From positions 1 to 28,202 of the forward strand of contig CABUKW010000021.1 in assembly GCA_902492275.1 (NCBI GenBank): a stretch of 28,202 nucleotides of DNA. The letters are read 5' to 3'. The stretch comes from an uncultured Peptococcaceae bacterium (GTDB lineage: Bacteria; Bacillota; Peptococcia; Peptococcales; Peptococcaceae). Positions within the stretch are counted from its first letter, which is position 1; every line of letters begins with the position of its first letter. Below are positions 8,501-15,736 of the stretch, piece after piece. The notes below the pieces were generated by a model. The model was not told the origin of the DNA. It worked only from the letters and a program-made list of their open reading frames with translations, and ran no database searches. The position numbers and the translations under genes were made by a program.

Positions 8501-10964
8501 CTTGTCCGTCTACCGCAAATTCATAATTTGCAGCGGATCCTTCCTGTAAATCGACTACCAAATACTTGGCCCAGCCTACATCCACCACCTTGGCATTTTC
8601 GATAAGCTGCGCTGTTTCGGCTTCCCCTTTGCCTGCGTTATCGCCTTCATAAACTGCCGTTACCTTATTGATCATCCAATTGTCGCTGCTCAGCTCAATC
8701 GTATATTGCATACCTTCTGTCAGCCTGCCATATTCCGCTGTTGTCCCTGCCTGATTGGTTACAGAGCCAGGTGTAATGGTAATCTTTCCATCTACCACAT
8801 CCACTGTAACCGGATCAATATCATCGTCTGCCGAGTCTACCGCCAACGGCGTCAGATAGGTATATACCGGATTTCTGCCACCGGTTGTATGATATACCTT
8901 CGCTTTCACATTTTGCGCGTCTTCCGGCAATCCTGTGACGATAATGTTGCTACCATCAAAGGCCGCTGTTACCGTTCCGGTATAAACGGCGGAAATTTCC
9001 AGATTCATCGGATAATCATACACATAGTTTGTATAAGCCGGCGCTGTACCGTCTGTATGATCCTCATTTTTTACGCTGCAATAGTACCGGATATTGGTGA
9101 TGGTCTTGCCATCCAAACCGGGCGTCTGCGCTGCACGCCATGCAATATCGTTGGCTGACCAGATATTGTACAAATGTACCATGCCGACTTTTTTTTCTCT
9201 TCCGGCAGCGTCCTCCGCTGTGATGACTACAGCATTGATGATTTTATCGGAAACATCATCAGCAGCTAAACCCAACTGTACATCGCCCCAGTTGCCGCCA
9301 TAGGTCGCTGTCGCTTCCATCGTCTCTGCTGTTTCCACGTCGTTTTCCCCTGCTTTGAATACAGGCGTTGTGCCGGTTACTGTCAATTCCATATAGTTTG
9401 CCGGTGCTTCGGATAAAACATAATAGGAATAGGACGGCGCTTCCATCAAGGTTTCATACCCGACTAACGCTGTCGAGCTTGTAGTGCCCCGGGCAAATGT
9501 TGCTACGGTTTTCGCGTCTTCGTCGGTAATCTTTGTACCGCCGAGCGCTTCTAAGGCTGACAGGCTGCTCACTTTAACCGGCCAGATAACGCCTTCAAAT
9601 TCTGCCCCATTTGCTGCGCCAACTGCTGTTACGGTTCCATCTGCCCCGATGGACGCTGTCGCGGTTTCATGATAGGCCCCGCCAGCCTTACCATAGTTCC
9701 CAGTTTTATTAGTTGCGCTGCTGATTGCATCATAGGCAAATGCACTGTCGCTTACTTCTGCCGCATTATAGAATGCCTGATAGGGAATATTCATCAACAC
9801 ATACACCGATTCATTCTGTGTACTGCCGCCAGAGCTGCTGCTGGAAGACCCGCCGCCTGCAGCGGGACTGCTTTCGCCAGTCACAGTTGCACTGGTAGCA
9901 TTGCTGTTAATCACGCCCGTTGCACCATTTGGTACACTTCTGCCGGCCGCTGTCACCACACCGCCGTTATTCTTGACAGTGGTATTCGGCGTCGTCACAT
10001 TGCCGGTACCGGCTGTTATGGTTACCGTGCCAACTTCACCCTGACCGCCTACATCCAAAGCGGTGCTGCTGGTAATACTGTCCACTTTTGCACCTTCGGC
10101 TACAGTAAGTTCCGTTTTTCCATTGCGATTGGCCACTTTTACAATATCTGCGGTACTATTGCCAGTTAGGTTTATCTCTCCGCCGCCCCGTACAACGATG
10201 CGGCCTGTTACTTTCACGTTATCTAAATTTACATTACCTAACCCAATACCGTCAGCCAAAATCAAATCGCCTTGTACAGTAACATCCAATAAGGTTACAC
10301 CAGCCGCATTGATAACCACATTGCCTTCGTTCACACTGGTAACAATGCCAGCCTGATTGACATAATCGCTGGCTAAATTAGCCATAATAGCGGCAAATTC
10401 CGCTCTGGTAATGTAGGCAGTTGGCTTAAGCTTACCATTATCGCCATGTAGATAACCGGCAGCTACCATGGCAGCCATGCTTCCCTGCGCCCAGCCTCCC
10501 ACCGTATCTGCATCGCTGAATTGGCGCAAATCGGCAGCGCTGCCGCCTTCTAACATAAAGGCGCGGGCAACGACACTGCATACTTCCTGACGGGTAATGT
10601 TGGCATTGGGATTCAGCTTGTTGTCATAGCCTGACAATACGCCCATGGATACGGCTGTAGATAGCGCCTGATAGTACCAATCTCCCTGCTGCACATCGGT
10701 ATAGCCCGATAAATCAGCTTTGGTGTCAGCACCAAAAGCACGTACCATAATTGCGGCCATCTGGGCCCGGGTCAGATAGTCATCCGCGCAGATTTTTCCA
10801 TCAATACCAGCCAGTAACCCATTGTCCACCGCTTTGGTCAGCGCTGCGGTAGACCAGTTCTGCGGCATATCCGAAAAGTCGGCGGCAGTTACAGCCCAGG
10901 CTGGAACCGAACTCATCACCATAGAAGCAGTCAATACAGAAGCAATTACTTTGTTTTTCTTCAT
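5541..10964 (-). CDS. giant secreted SLH-domain surface protein with Tp47-like and HID-like modules
   Basis: A protein of about 1807 residues from ATG 10964, where a Sec signal begins (MKKNKV, hydrophobic core, cleavage after PAWA near 24). Upstream in-frame codons lack signal-peptide logic. Three SLH domains occupy about 28-80, 88-140 and 148-205 (WYYQALSTAVSMGVLSGYD, ITRAEFAAIM), which anchor proteins to cell-wall polymers. Residues 206-350 form Val/Gly/Asn-rich short repeats suggesting a beta-helix. A Gly/Ser linker at about 366-382 leads into a region starting VYVLMNIPYQAFYNAAEV with DAISSAT at 412-418. I associate this with the Treponema Tp47 penicillin-binding fold from memory. Several beta domains follow, then about four repeats resembling the Shr haemoglobin-interacting (DUF1533/HID) module, ending in ITADGYEDLTF-type strands (roughly 1310-1736). 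The tail is acidic and Ala-rich with no LPXTG. Function is unknown: surface scaffold, binding or redox display. Confidence 0.85.
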   Translation of the reverse strand: MKKNKVIASVLTASMVMSSVPAWAVTAADFSDMPQNWSTAALTKAVDNGLLAGIDGKICADDYLTRAQMAAIMVRAFGADTKADLSGYTDVQQGDWYYQALSTAVSMGVLSGYDNKLNPNANITRQEVCSVVARAFMLEGGSAADLRQFSDADTVGGWAQGSMAAMVAAGYLHGDNGKLKPTAYITRAEFAAIMANLASDYVNQAGIVTSVNEGNVVINAAGVTLLDVTVQGDLILADGIGLGNVNLDNVKVTGRIVVRGGGEINLTGNSTADIVKVANRNGKTELTVAEGAKVDSITSSTALDVGGQGEVGTVTITAGTGNVTTPNTTVKNNGGVVTAAGRSVPNGATGVINSNATSATVTGESSPAAGGGSSSSSSGGSTQNESVYVLMNIPYQAFYNAAEVSDSAFAYDAISSATNKTGNYGKAGGAYHETATASIGADGTVTAVGAANGAEFEGVIWPVKVSSLSALEALGGTKITDEDAKTVATFARGTTSSTALVGYETLMEAPSYSYYVLSEAPANYMELTVTGTTPVFKAGENDVETAETMEATATYGGNWGDVQLGLAADDVSDKIINAVVITAEDAAGREKKVGMVHLYNIWSANDIAWRAAQTPGLDGKTITNIRYYCSVKNEDHTDGTAPAYTNYVYDYPMNLEISAVYTGTVTAAFDGSNIIVTGLPEDAQNVKAKVYHTTGGRNPVYTYLTPLAVDSADDDIDPVTVDVVDGKITITPGSVTNQAGTTAEYGRLTEGMQYTIELSSDNWMINKVTAVYEGDNAGKGEAETAQLIENAKVVDVGWAKYLVVDLQEGSAANYEFAVDGQAVEVSPIDDAANLVKWELSSLQPGQLTVTRKLDGKQQTVTVMEGVAADTVRSSATAGPDYFLAHGSVYVWDYALTNYDAAGNVRVNPAKTTFDLAEETSSSAVAYYAPDAELKKDDIADYGVSGEVEVLFNYTTDADKAWFDSITDVDLVEYNDSLSTLNDTLDYKLDTTDHHGSAVGQLTVPLGQSNFYSNGRYYLRVTSGGATTLIPIHVVNEQAPSMALSEGTITSGQNVHFKVSNMTYGITMPIYRVDLTAPDGSTRTLEKIRDWYLIGDTFVLYNDVEATDGRDNIPENGLYTLTVYADGFKTMTKSFTVGNESKVSYVDVVSHATGAGSGGSSESGSEGGSNTMDANLLFDADLLANALILQDLGIENAYAAGIAERWLYDMSGWDAAFYQDGQTFYTFTGFRDAVETAKVNGQYLTFQDYVAGGHAETTLNRPYAVKAVLEDNLLGETQTNGAYLGNAAADLFLVDEEGNGLTAAQEGEAVIFSCADADYLAAIAENGQIYLDQDWLNPLQAGVDYRVADGKLIISANVLQLGENPLVIEAAGYKALRLTVTVEKVLEDINLQVKAKADGTAYQVGDTVTLEGLTADFLKYLQAVTVNKRNVLTEEAGGSSANDWYTPTENGLTLQGGLFQEAGDYEIAVRAEYYGTQTVTVTIAEKTTTEPTEPEQPEEQLEAPTVAAITKESSIMSSYHRVSFAEDSVKDYLDAIQVITLNEIPCEKVNSFWNDENSFKFSNDATYGGDNKFIDFTEDCFGSQDVTVKITADGYEDLTFVVDKDGNIVTDNTGNEGEGNSGTEINPGDNEDGQTKEPVIPTATSKDYSSDYQINFGYSSEDIAYLDAITGIDVNGSEYIATIDYFFISAGEYKVVSSAYYVTVSGSAFTEQVNTIVIHAAGYEDLTIYIDKDGNLLEEEALPDSETKGKQDSVVDDTNDAADVQQVQAAKSVDEEAAKAVKVAESDGADDASQQEQAVGTEAAASSL

Positions 10965-11153
10965 TGTTTCTTCAACATCTCCTTTTTGTTTTGATTTTGA
11001 TTGTTTTGATTCTGAACGCATCCTGTTTTTTTCAGATATAACCGTCTGACAGGCAGTTGCTTGGCTATTGCCAGTTACAATCTGGCCTATTATCATAACC
11101 AATCCAGCAGAATCCAAATGATTTGTTAGGCATTTTTGTTAGCAGAATAGCCT

Positions 11154-11182
11154 AATATGCAATTCTTTGTCCTATACGTCAA
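11154..11182 (-). promoter_or_regulatory. candidate promoter of the SLH protein gene
   Basis: On the minus strand TTGACG (11177-11182) is 17 bases from CATATT (11154-11159). Transcription from here would give a leader of about 180 bases before ATG 10964. Within it a short inverted repeat (TTAGGC...GCCTAA, about 11127-11156) overlaps the start region. This is a reasonable but unproven match. Confidence 0.45.
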
Positions 11183-11439
11183 TAGTACGCATCACCTTTT
11201 CATTAAAATCTATATTGCATTTTAATTAGCTTTTCCTAATCAGCCTATGAAAATTATAGTAATTGCTTTTTTATTATTTGTCAATAACTTTTTTGTTTTT
11301 CAAAAATTATTTTCAATTTTAGCTTATATATATATACTAATACTTGAATTATTAACATTATTTGAAATAAAAAATATTCTAGTTTATTTTAAGTTATTGC
11401 TTATTTTAATTTTCTTACATATATTTTTCTAATCGTATC
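11183..11439. other. extremely AT-rich divergent intergenic region
   Basis: This stretch separates the divergent SLH gene and apbE operon. From about 11210 to 11430 it is made almost wholly of A and T with long T tracts on the plus strand. It could act as an UP-element or intrinsically curved promoter DNA. A 61-codon hydrophobic frame at 11247-11432 has no ribosome site and follows from the composition. I see no RNA gene. Confidence 0.5.
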
Positions 11440-11480
11440 TTGACAAAAACTAGAAAGAAAAATATAATAGAGATTATATT
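11440..11480 (+). promoter_or_regulatory. consensus sigma-A promoter with overlapping operator-like dyad, apbE-eetA-eetB operon
   Basis: TTGACA (11440-11445) and TATAAT (11463-11468) match the housekeeping consensus exactly, with a 17-base spacer. A perfect 8-bp inverted repeat, AATATAAT-AGAG-ATTATATT (11461-11480), covers the -10 element and the start site, the position expected of a repressor site. The ribosome site GGGAGG is at 11503-11508. Confidence 0.85.
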
Positions 11481-11519
11481 AGATTTAGCTAATTTTCATT
11501 TTGGGAGGCTTTAATTGCT

Positions 11520-12599
11520 ATGAACAATCATTTCTTTGGCAAGCGATGCTGTTTTTTGCTCTTGGGGGTTTGTCTGGTACTAACCGGTATGCTGAGCGGC
11601 TGTAGCCAAACCAAATCGCCCAGCACTGAAACGATTGTGAAGGAAAACGCTTCCAACTCCTATAGCACCGATTTGTTTGCCATGGATACTGTCATGACCT
11701 TAACCGCTTACGGAACAAATGCACAAACGGCAGTAGAAGCATCTACCAAAGAAATTCAGAATATAGAGCAGATTTTCTCCACCAATTTGCAAGACAGTGC
11801 CCTCGCCCAATTAAACAGCAAAAAAACAGCCTCGTTGCCGGACGAGGCTGTCACCGTGCTGCAAACAGCACTGCAATTACATATGGATACAGACGGCGCT
11901 TTCAACATTGCCCTCTATCCCGTTGTCAAAGCCTGGGGCTTTACCACCGAAAATTACCGAATCCCTGCGCCGGAGGAATTGGCTGCTTTGCTGCGGCACA
12001 CCGACATTGGCACGCTGTCCTTAGACACACAAGCCAAAACTGCCCAGCTGACCGATTCCGCTGCCGAAATCGATTTAGGCGGCATTGTCAAGGGGTACAC
12101 CTCTGATCGGGTTATGCAGCTGCTGGCCCAACAGGGCATTCAGTCGGCCGTCATTTCTCTGGGCGGCAATGTGCAAACCTTGGGCGTCAAGCCGGACGGC
12201 AGTCTCTGGCGCGTCGGCATTCAGGATCCGAACAATCCTGACGATTGCATCTGTTTGGTTCAAGTAGCCGATAAAGCCGTCATCACGTCCGGCCCTTACC
12301 AGCGTTACTTTATCGGCGATGACGGCGTTCGTTACCACCACATCATCAATCCCCAGACAGGCGCGCCGGCAGAAAGCGGACTTGCCTCGGTGACCATCGT
12401 CAGCGACAGCGGCATCTTAGCCGACGGCCTTTCTACCTCCCTATTTGTCATGGGATCTGAGCGGGCCTTACAATACTGGCAGGAACACCGTCAGGAGTTT
12501 GACGCCATTCTCATCACCACCGACCGGCAAATCATTGTAACGGCAGGCCTGGCCGATTGTTTTCAAAGTGACAGCAACTACTATGTATTTGGAGAATAA
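11520..12599 (+). CDS. apbE: FAD:protein FMN transferase, lipoprotein
   Basis: A 359-residue exported flavinyltransferase that attaches FMN from FAD through a phosphoester bond to Thr/Ser of FMN-binding-domain proteins outside the cytoplasmic membrane. The N-terminus is a lipoprotein signal with lipobox LSGC (Cys28). Family blocks are present in order: AMDTVMTLTAYG, DGAFNIALYPVVKAWGF, DLGGIVKGYTSDR, SLGGNVQTLG, HHIINPQTGAPA and the Mg-binding SDSGILADGLSTSLFVMG. ATG 11520 follows GGGAGG by 11 bases. It is the first gene of a three-gene operon with EetA- and EetB-like proteins, equivalent to FmnB in the Listeria extracellular electron transfer locus. No obvious classical FMN-binding-domain target is encoded in the window. 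The divergent SLH protein has a DAISSAT stretch that might be one (speculative). Confidence 0.93.
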   Translation: MNNHFFGKRCCFLLLGVCLVLTGMLSGCSQTKSPSTETIVKENASNSYSTDLFAMDTVMTLTAYGTNAQTAVEASTKEIQNIEQIFSTNLQDSALAQLNSKKTASLPDEAVTVLQTALQLHMDTDGAFNIALYPVVKAWGFTTENYRIPAPEELAALLRHTDIGTLSLDTQAKTAQLTDSAAEIDLGGIVKGYTSDRVMQLLAQQGIQSAVISLGGNVQTLGVKPDGSLWRVGIQDPNNPDDCICLVQVADKAVITSGPYQRYFIGDDGVRYHHIINPQTGAPAESGLASVTIVSDSGILADGLSTSLFVMGSERALQYWQEHRQEFDAILITTDRQIIVTAGLADCFQSDSNYYVFGE

Positions 12600-12604
12600 A
12601 CCAC

Positions 12605-13003
12605 ATGCGCCAATTGTTCAGCAATACCCGATTCTGGCTGCTCCTGTTTTTCTGTGTTCTGCTGGCTTCCTGCGCTGCCATCTACAGCTTCAGCCAAACG
12701 CAGCAGGAAACCGGCATCGCCAGGATTTATCAGGACGGCGAGCTTCTCCGCACCATCAATTTATCGCAGGTAACAGCGGAAGAACGCTTTATCATCAAAA
12801 GTAAAAACGGAGGCAGCAACACCATAGCCATAGCACCGGGCAAAATTTCCGTACAGGACGCCACCTGTCCCGACCATGTATGCGTCAACCAGGGCTGGAT
12901 TCAAGACGGCCTTTATCCCATTGTCTGTCTGCCCAACAAGCTGGTAATTCGCATAGAAACCAGCAGCAACGACAAAACTGCCCCCGATATCATGGCGCAG
13001 TGA
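12605..13003 (+). CDS. eetA: NusG domain II-containing membrane-anchored protein, EetA-like
   Basis: A 132-residue protein with an N-terminal hydrophobic helix (about 9-27) that also carries a lipobox-like LASC (Cys23), so it may be lipid-anchored. The extracytoplasmic part is a NusG-domain-II (DUF1312) fold with the diagnostic cysteine-bearing block ATCPDHVCVNQGWI followed by PIVCLPNKLVI. To my knowledge EetA of the Listeria and Enterococcus flavin-based extracellular electron transfer system belongs to this family. There it is a membrane partner whose exact biochemical step is unsettled. ATG 12605 is five bases after the apbE stop, with GGAG inside the apbE end, so translation is probably coupled. 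The symbol is assigned by family and context. Confidence 0.75.
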   Translation: MRQLFSNTRFWLLLFFCVLLASCAAIYSFSQTQQETGIARIYQDGELLRTINLSQVTAEERFIIKSKNGGSNTIAIAPGKISVQDATCPDHVCVNQGWIQDGLYPIVCLPNKLVIRIETSSNDKTAPDIMAQ

Positions 13004-13026
13004 ACAGCGAAAGGAGCAACCCTGAC

Positions 13027-13554
13027 ATGCAAACAAAAAAAATCACCTACATGGCGCTGCTGACTGCACTGGCGCTGATTATTTTCGTACTGGAATCCTA
13101 CATTCCCGTACCAATACCCATTCCCGGTGTCAAGCTGGGGCTGGCCAATATCGTCACCCTTTACGCCCTTTGGACGCTGCGGCCCTGCGAGGCCTTTTCT
13201 ATTCTGGTTATCCGGATTGTGCTGGGCAGTATGTTTGCCGGGCAGCTGATGAGTCTGCTCTACAGTCTGGGCGGCGGTTTGCTCTGCTTTGTACTGACAC
13301 TGGCAGCCCGCCGCATTTTATCAGAGCGGCAAATCTGGATTTCCAGCGTGCTTGGCGCAATAACCCATAACGTGGGACAAATTCTGGTAGCCATAGCAGT
13401 CACATCGACGCCCAGCGTGGCCGTTTATCTGCCACTGTTATTGATTTCTGCCATCGTCACTGGTTGCTTTACCGGCTTTGCCGCACAGCAGCTTTATCTG
13501 CACATGAAACGGCTGCAACTATTCCAGTTTCAACCAGCTAAGACAAGTTGTTAA
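13027..13554 (+). CDS. eetB: Gx transporter family membrane protein, EetB-like
   Basis: A 175-residue integral membrane protein with five or six helices. It belongs to the family often labelled heptaprenyl diphosphate synthase component I or Gx transporter (ALLTALALIIFVLESYIPVP, then PGVKLGLANIVTLYALW and GAITHNVGQILVA). ATG 13027 follows AAAGGAG by ten bases; an upstream continuation of the frame to 12880 overlaps eetA and is not used. In Listeria-type extracellular electron transfer loci the partner of EetA is of this family, supporting the name. The old prenyl synthase label is probably historical. No prenyl synthase, Ndh2 or PplA gene follows; the operon ends in a strong terminator. Confidence 0.75.
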   Translation: MQTKKITYMALLTALALIIFVLESYIPVPIPIPGVKLGLANIVTLYALWTLRPCEAFSILVIRIVLGSMFAGQLMSLLYSLGGGLLCFVLTLAARRILSERQIWISSVLGAITHNVGQILVAIAVTSTPSVAVYLPLLLISAIVTGCFTGFAAQQLYLHMKRLQLFQFQPAKTSC

Positions 13555-13584
13555 CTCTTTCATTTCATCATACGCCTTCTAATA

Positions 13585-13622
13585 AAAACGGACAAACGCC
13601 TGCGACAGCGTTTGTCCGTTTT
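13585..13622. terminator. bidirectional Rho-independent terminator between eetB and trmO
   Basis: A 15-bp perfect stem, AAAACGGACAAACGC with GCGTTTGTCCGTTTT, with an 8-base loop. T tracts follow on both strands (TTTTTAG on plus, TTTTTATT on minus), so it can end the plus-strand eet operon and the minus-strand isochorismatase-trmO transcript. Confidence 0.9.
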
Positions 13623-13674
13623 TAGTTTATTGCTTTTTATTTGACATAACTTTTACTATTTCTAATGGCCGTCC

Positions 13675-14361
13675 TCATTTTCTCGGCTCCTGCAGCGACG
13701 CAACGCCTATCACATGCAGCACAACACCTTGCACCTGAAAGCGAATATTCTGATCGCCAAAGGTCACGCCATACACTCGCTCTGCGTCATGCTGATACGA
13801 TGGCCGCGGGTCCTGCCGCAAAATACCCAACAGCGCTTCCCGTTTGGCCTCTGGCACTTGGGTCAGTAACTCCTCTGGAAACTCCACCTCCAAACCGTAC
13901 TCTACAAAGTCATCGGCAAAACCGCCTACTGCATCAGGATGGCTGTCAGTAAAGGGCAAATAGGGTTTTATATCGTAAATCGGCGTGCCGTCCAACAAAT
14001 CAGCGCCGGAAACCAGCAGTATTGGGCCCAGCTTTTCATCTAACACAACCCGCTCCAATTTTACCGACGACAACCCAATGGGATTGGGCCGAAAGGGGGA
14101 ACGGGTGGCAAACACACCGACATGTTTGTTGCCGCCCAACCGTGGTGGCCGCACCGTAGGCGACCAGCTATCCCGCTGTGCCTCTGAAAACTGCCATAAA
14201 AGCCAAATATGCGAATACGCCTCCAACCCCTTCACCGCAGCCGGATTACGATAAGCCGGTTCAAAAACAATCCGCGCCTGCAATGCCGGCACCAATCCGC
14301 TCTGCCGCGGGATACCAAATTTTTCTGGAAAATCATTTTGAATACGGGCTATCACTTGCAC
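13675..14361 (-). CDS. trmO: tRNA (N6-threonylcarbamoyladenosine37-N6)-methyltransferase TrmO (TsaA/YaeB)
   Basis: A 229-residue SAM-dependent enzyme that methylates t6A37 of tRNA-Thr. The family N-terminus ARIQNDFPEKFGIPRQSGLV and the block HVGVFATRSPFRPNPIGLS are unmistakable. DLLDGTPIYDIKPYLPF and a C-terminal domain containing RPSYQHD follow. I place the start at GTG 14361 (GTG 14355 also possible), with GGGAG nine bases upstream; the longer frame to 14499 is unrelated sequence overlapping the upstream gene. The length agrees with the E. coli protein. It starts just after the isochorismatase stop (14390), so both are likely transcribed from the promoter at 15155-15184. Confidence 0.93.
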   Translation of the reverse strand: MQVIARIQNDFPEKFGIPRQSGLVPALQARIVFEPAYRNPAAVKGLEAYSHIWLLWQFSEAQRDSWSPTVRPPRLGGNKHVGVFATRSPFRPNPIGLSSVKLERVVLDEKLGPILLVSGADLLDGTPIYDIKPYLPFTDSHPDAVGGFADDFVEYGLEVEFPEELLTQVPEAKREALLGILRQDPRPSYQHDAERVYGVTFGDQNIRFQVQGVVLHVIGVASLQEPRK

Positions 14362-14389
14362 CCACAATCGCTCCCTTCCGCACAGCTTC

Positions 14390-15067
14390 TCATTCGCTGC
14401 TCCATGAAAAATTCGGCTCCGGTACCGTAACATCGTCAGCCACCGCCTGCTGTACCTGCTGCACCAGGCAAGGCACGCTGTTTGCATCGTATGCCGCAAA
14501 TTGCTTCAAGGTCAGCATTTGTGCGCCAACCCGTTCCATATCGGCCAAATTGGCCCGCTGAATTTCTTCCGTCTGTGAGGAGCAGCATTCCGGCAAAATC
14601 AGCACCTGATAATCCAAGGCGATCGCATCATAACAGGTAGTGCGTACACAATTGGGCGTGGTGGTACCCAGCAAAATCACCGTTTCAATCCGCAGCCGCC
14701 GCAGCAACAAATCCAGCTCTGTCTGAAAAAAAGCGCTCCAACGGGGCTTAATCAGCGTATAATCGCCAGGCTTAGGCTCCATCCCCGCTGGCATCTCACA
14801 GCTGCAAGCGCCGACACTGCCCGGTGTCATGGCCCGTCCGCCCTGCACCCAGCTTTGATATCGGGTGGCCTCCACATCGCTGCCGTTAGAACGGTAAACG
14901 CGATTTACCAGAAATACCGGAATCCCCTTCGCCCGCGCCAGCTCCATAGCCTTGCTGCAGGCTGGCACCGTAGCCTGCGCCGTACAGATACAATGAGCCG
15001 ACTGGGCATCCACAAAGCCCCGTTCCATATCGATTACAATCATTGCTGATTTTGTTGGATTTTGCAT
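14390..15067 (-). CDS. isochorismatase-family cysteine hydrolase
   Basis: A 225-residue cytoplasmic hydrolase of the isochorismatase/nicotinamidase fold. The catalytic triad is visible: Asp13 in VIDMERGF, Lys107 in LIKPRWSAF and Cys140 in TTTPNCVRTTCYDA. The start is ATG 15067 with GGGGAAG seven bases upstream. The product and substrate (isochorismate, nicotinamide, carbamoyl compounds or others) cannot be assigned. The residues around Cys140 (TPNCVR) are typical of the broad amidase branch. It is first in a two-gene unit with trmO. Confidence 0.88.
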   Translation of the reverse strand: MQNPTKSAMIVIDMERGFVDAQSAHCICTAQATVPACSKAMELARAKGIPVFLVNRVYRSNGSDVEATRYQSWVQGGRAMTPGSVGACSCEMPAGMEPKPGDYTLIKPRWSAFFQTELDLLLRRLRIETVILLGTTTPNCVRTTCYDAIALDYQVLILPECCSSQTEEIQRANLADMERVGAQMLTLKQFAAYDANSVPCLVQQVQQAVADDVTVPEPNFSWSSE

Positions 15068-15154
15068 ATCTATCTTCCCCACTTTCCATTCCGTTCTCCG
15101 CCGCAAGCTGGCATTGTTCTGTTACTTGGCCCGTATTTCCGGCTCTTTGCCAGT

Positions 15155-15184
15155 ATTGTACCACAGCGCCCTGATCATTGGCAA
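15155..15184 (-). promoter_or_regulatory. sigma-A promoter of isochorismatase-trmO
   Basis: On the minus strand TTGCCA (15179-15184) and TACAAT (15155-15160) each match five of six consensus bases, with an 18-base spacer. The predicted leader is about 80 bases. Confidence 0.75.
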
Positions 15185-15229
15185 TCCTTTCCTCTATTCT
15201 GCACGATAGCTCTGTGAAACCGACAACGC

Positions 15230-15280
15230 AAACGGGACTGCAGCATGAAGGCCATTGCCGTCAATGCTACAGTCCCGTTT
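15230..15280 (-). terminator. terminator-like hairpin after iscU
   Basis: Eleven pairs (AAACGGGACTG with CAGTCCCGTTT), one mismatch, then AGCAT with ATGCT. It lies 27 bases after the iscU stop. The following minus-strand T run is short (TTTGCGTT), so termination may be incomplete. Confidence 0.55.
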
Positions 15281-15306
15281 CTGCAAGATTCCCAATAAAA
15301 CCTGAA

Positions 15307-15717
15307 CTATTTTATTTCCTTGAAGGTTTCGGCATCATAGGCGATACCGTTTTTATCGTAATAATCCTTCAGCGCTGCTTTCACGGCTTCTTCCGCTAAT
15401 ACAGAACAGTGAATTTTCTGCGCCGGCAGGCCGTCCAGTGCTTCTACAACAGCTTTGTTAGTCAGTTCCAAGGCTTCCGATACCGATTTGCCTTTAATCA
15501 TCTCGGTAGCCATGGAAGACGAGGCAATGGCACTGCCGCAGCCAAATGTATTGAATTTCACATCGGTGATGATATCATCGTCAATTTTCAAATAAATTTT
15601 CATAATGTCGCCGCATTTGGCGTTGCCCACTTCGCCTACACCGTCGGCGTTTTCGATTTCTCCCACATTGCGGGGATTTCTAAAATGATCCATCACTGTT
15701 TCGCTATATAAAGCCAT
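15307..15717 (-). CDS. iscU: Fe-S cluster assembly scaffold IscU/NifU-like
   Basis: A 136-residue scaffold on which Fe-S clusters are built from sulfur delivered by IscS. Conserved ligands are visible: Cys35 with Asp37 in NAKCGDIMK, Cys60 in FGCGSAIASSS and Cys104 in KIHCSVLAEEA. The N-terminal YSETVMDHFRNPRNVG is a family hallmark. It lacks the C-terminal NifU thioredoxin-like domain, as usual for the short Firmicute form. It starts 19 bases after the iscS stop and is the last gene of the metY-iscS-iscU unit. Confidence 0.95.
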   Translation of the reverse strand: MALYSETVMDHFRNPRNVGEIENADGVGEVGNAKCGDIMKIYLKIDDDIITDVKFNTFGCGSAIASSSMATEMIKGKSVSEALELTNKAVVEALDGLPAQKIHCSVLAEEAVKAALKDYYDKNGIAYDAETFKEIK

Positions 15718-15736
15718 TTCAAATCGCTCCTTTATC

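Noticed and set aside
6443..9672. Several plus-strand ORFs opposite the SLH gene
   Set aside because: They are antisense shadows of a repetitive coding sequence with no start signals or family features.
11247..11432. 61-residue hydrophobic ORF in the divergent intergenic region
   Set aside because: No ribosome site, extreme AT composition and low-complexity Leu/Ile/Phe content; the frame is explained by T-rich DNA next to a promoter.
12880..13026. Upstream extension of the EetB-like frame
   Set aside because: It overlaps eetA, is Arg/Gln-rich nonsense, and ATG 13027 has a proper ribosome site and a family-like N-terminus.
14362..14499. N-terminal extension of the TrmO frame
   Set aside because: It overlaps the isochorismatase end, is Trp/Arg/Cys-rich and unlike TrmO, whose conserved start is reproduced by GTG 14361 or 14355.
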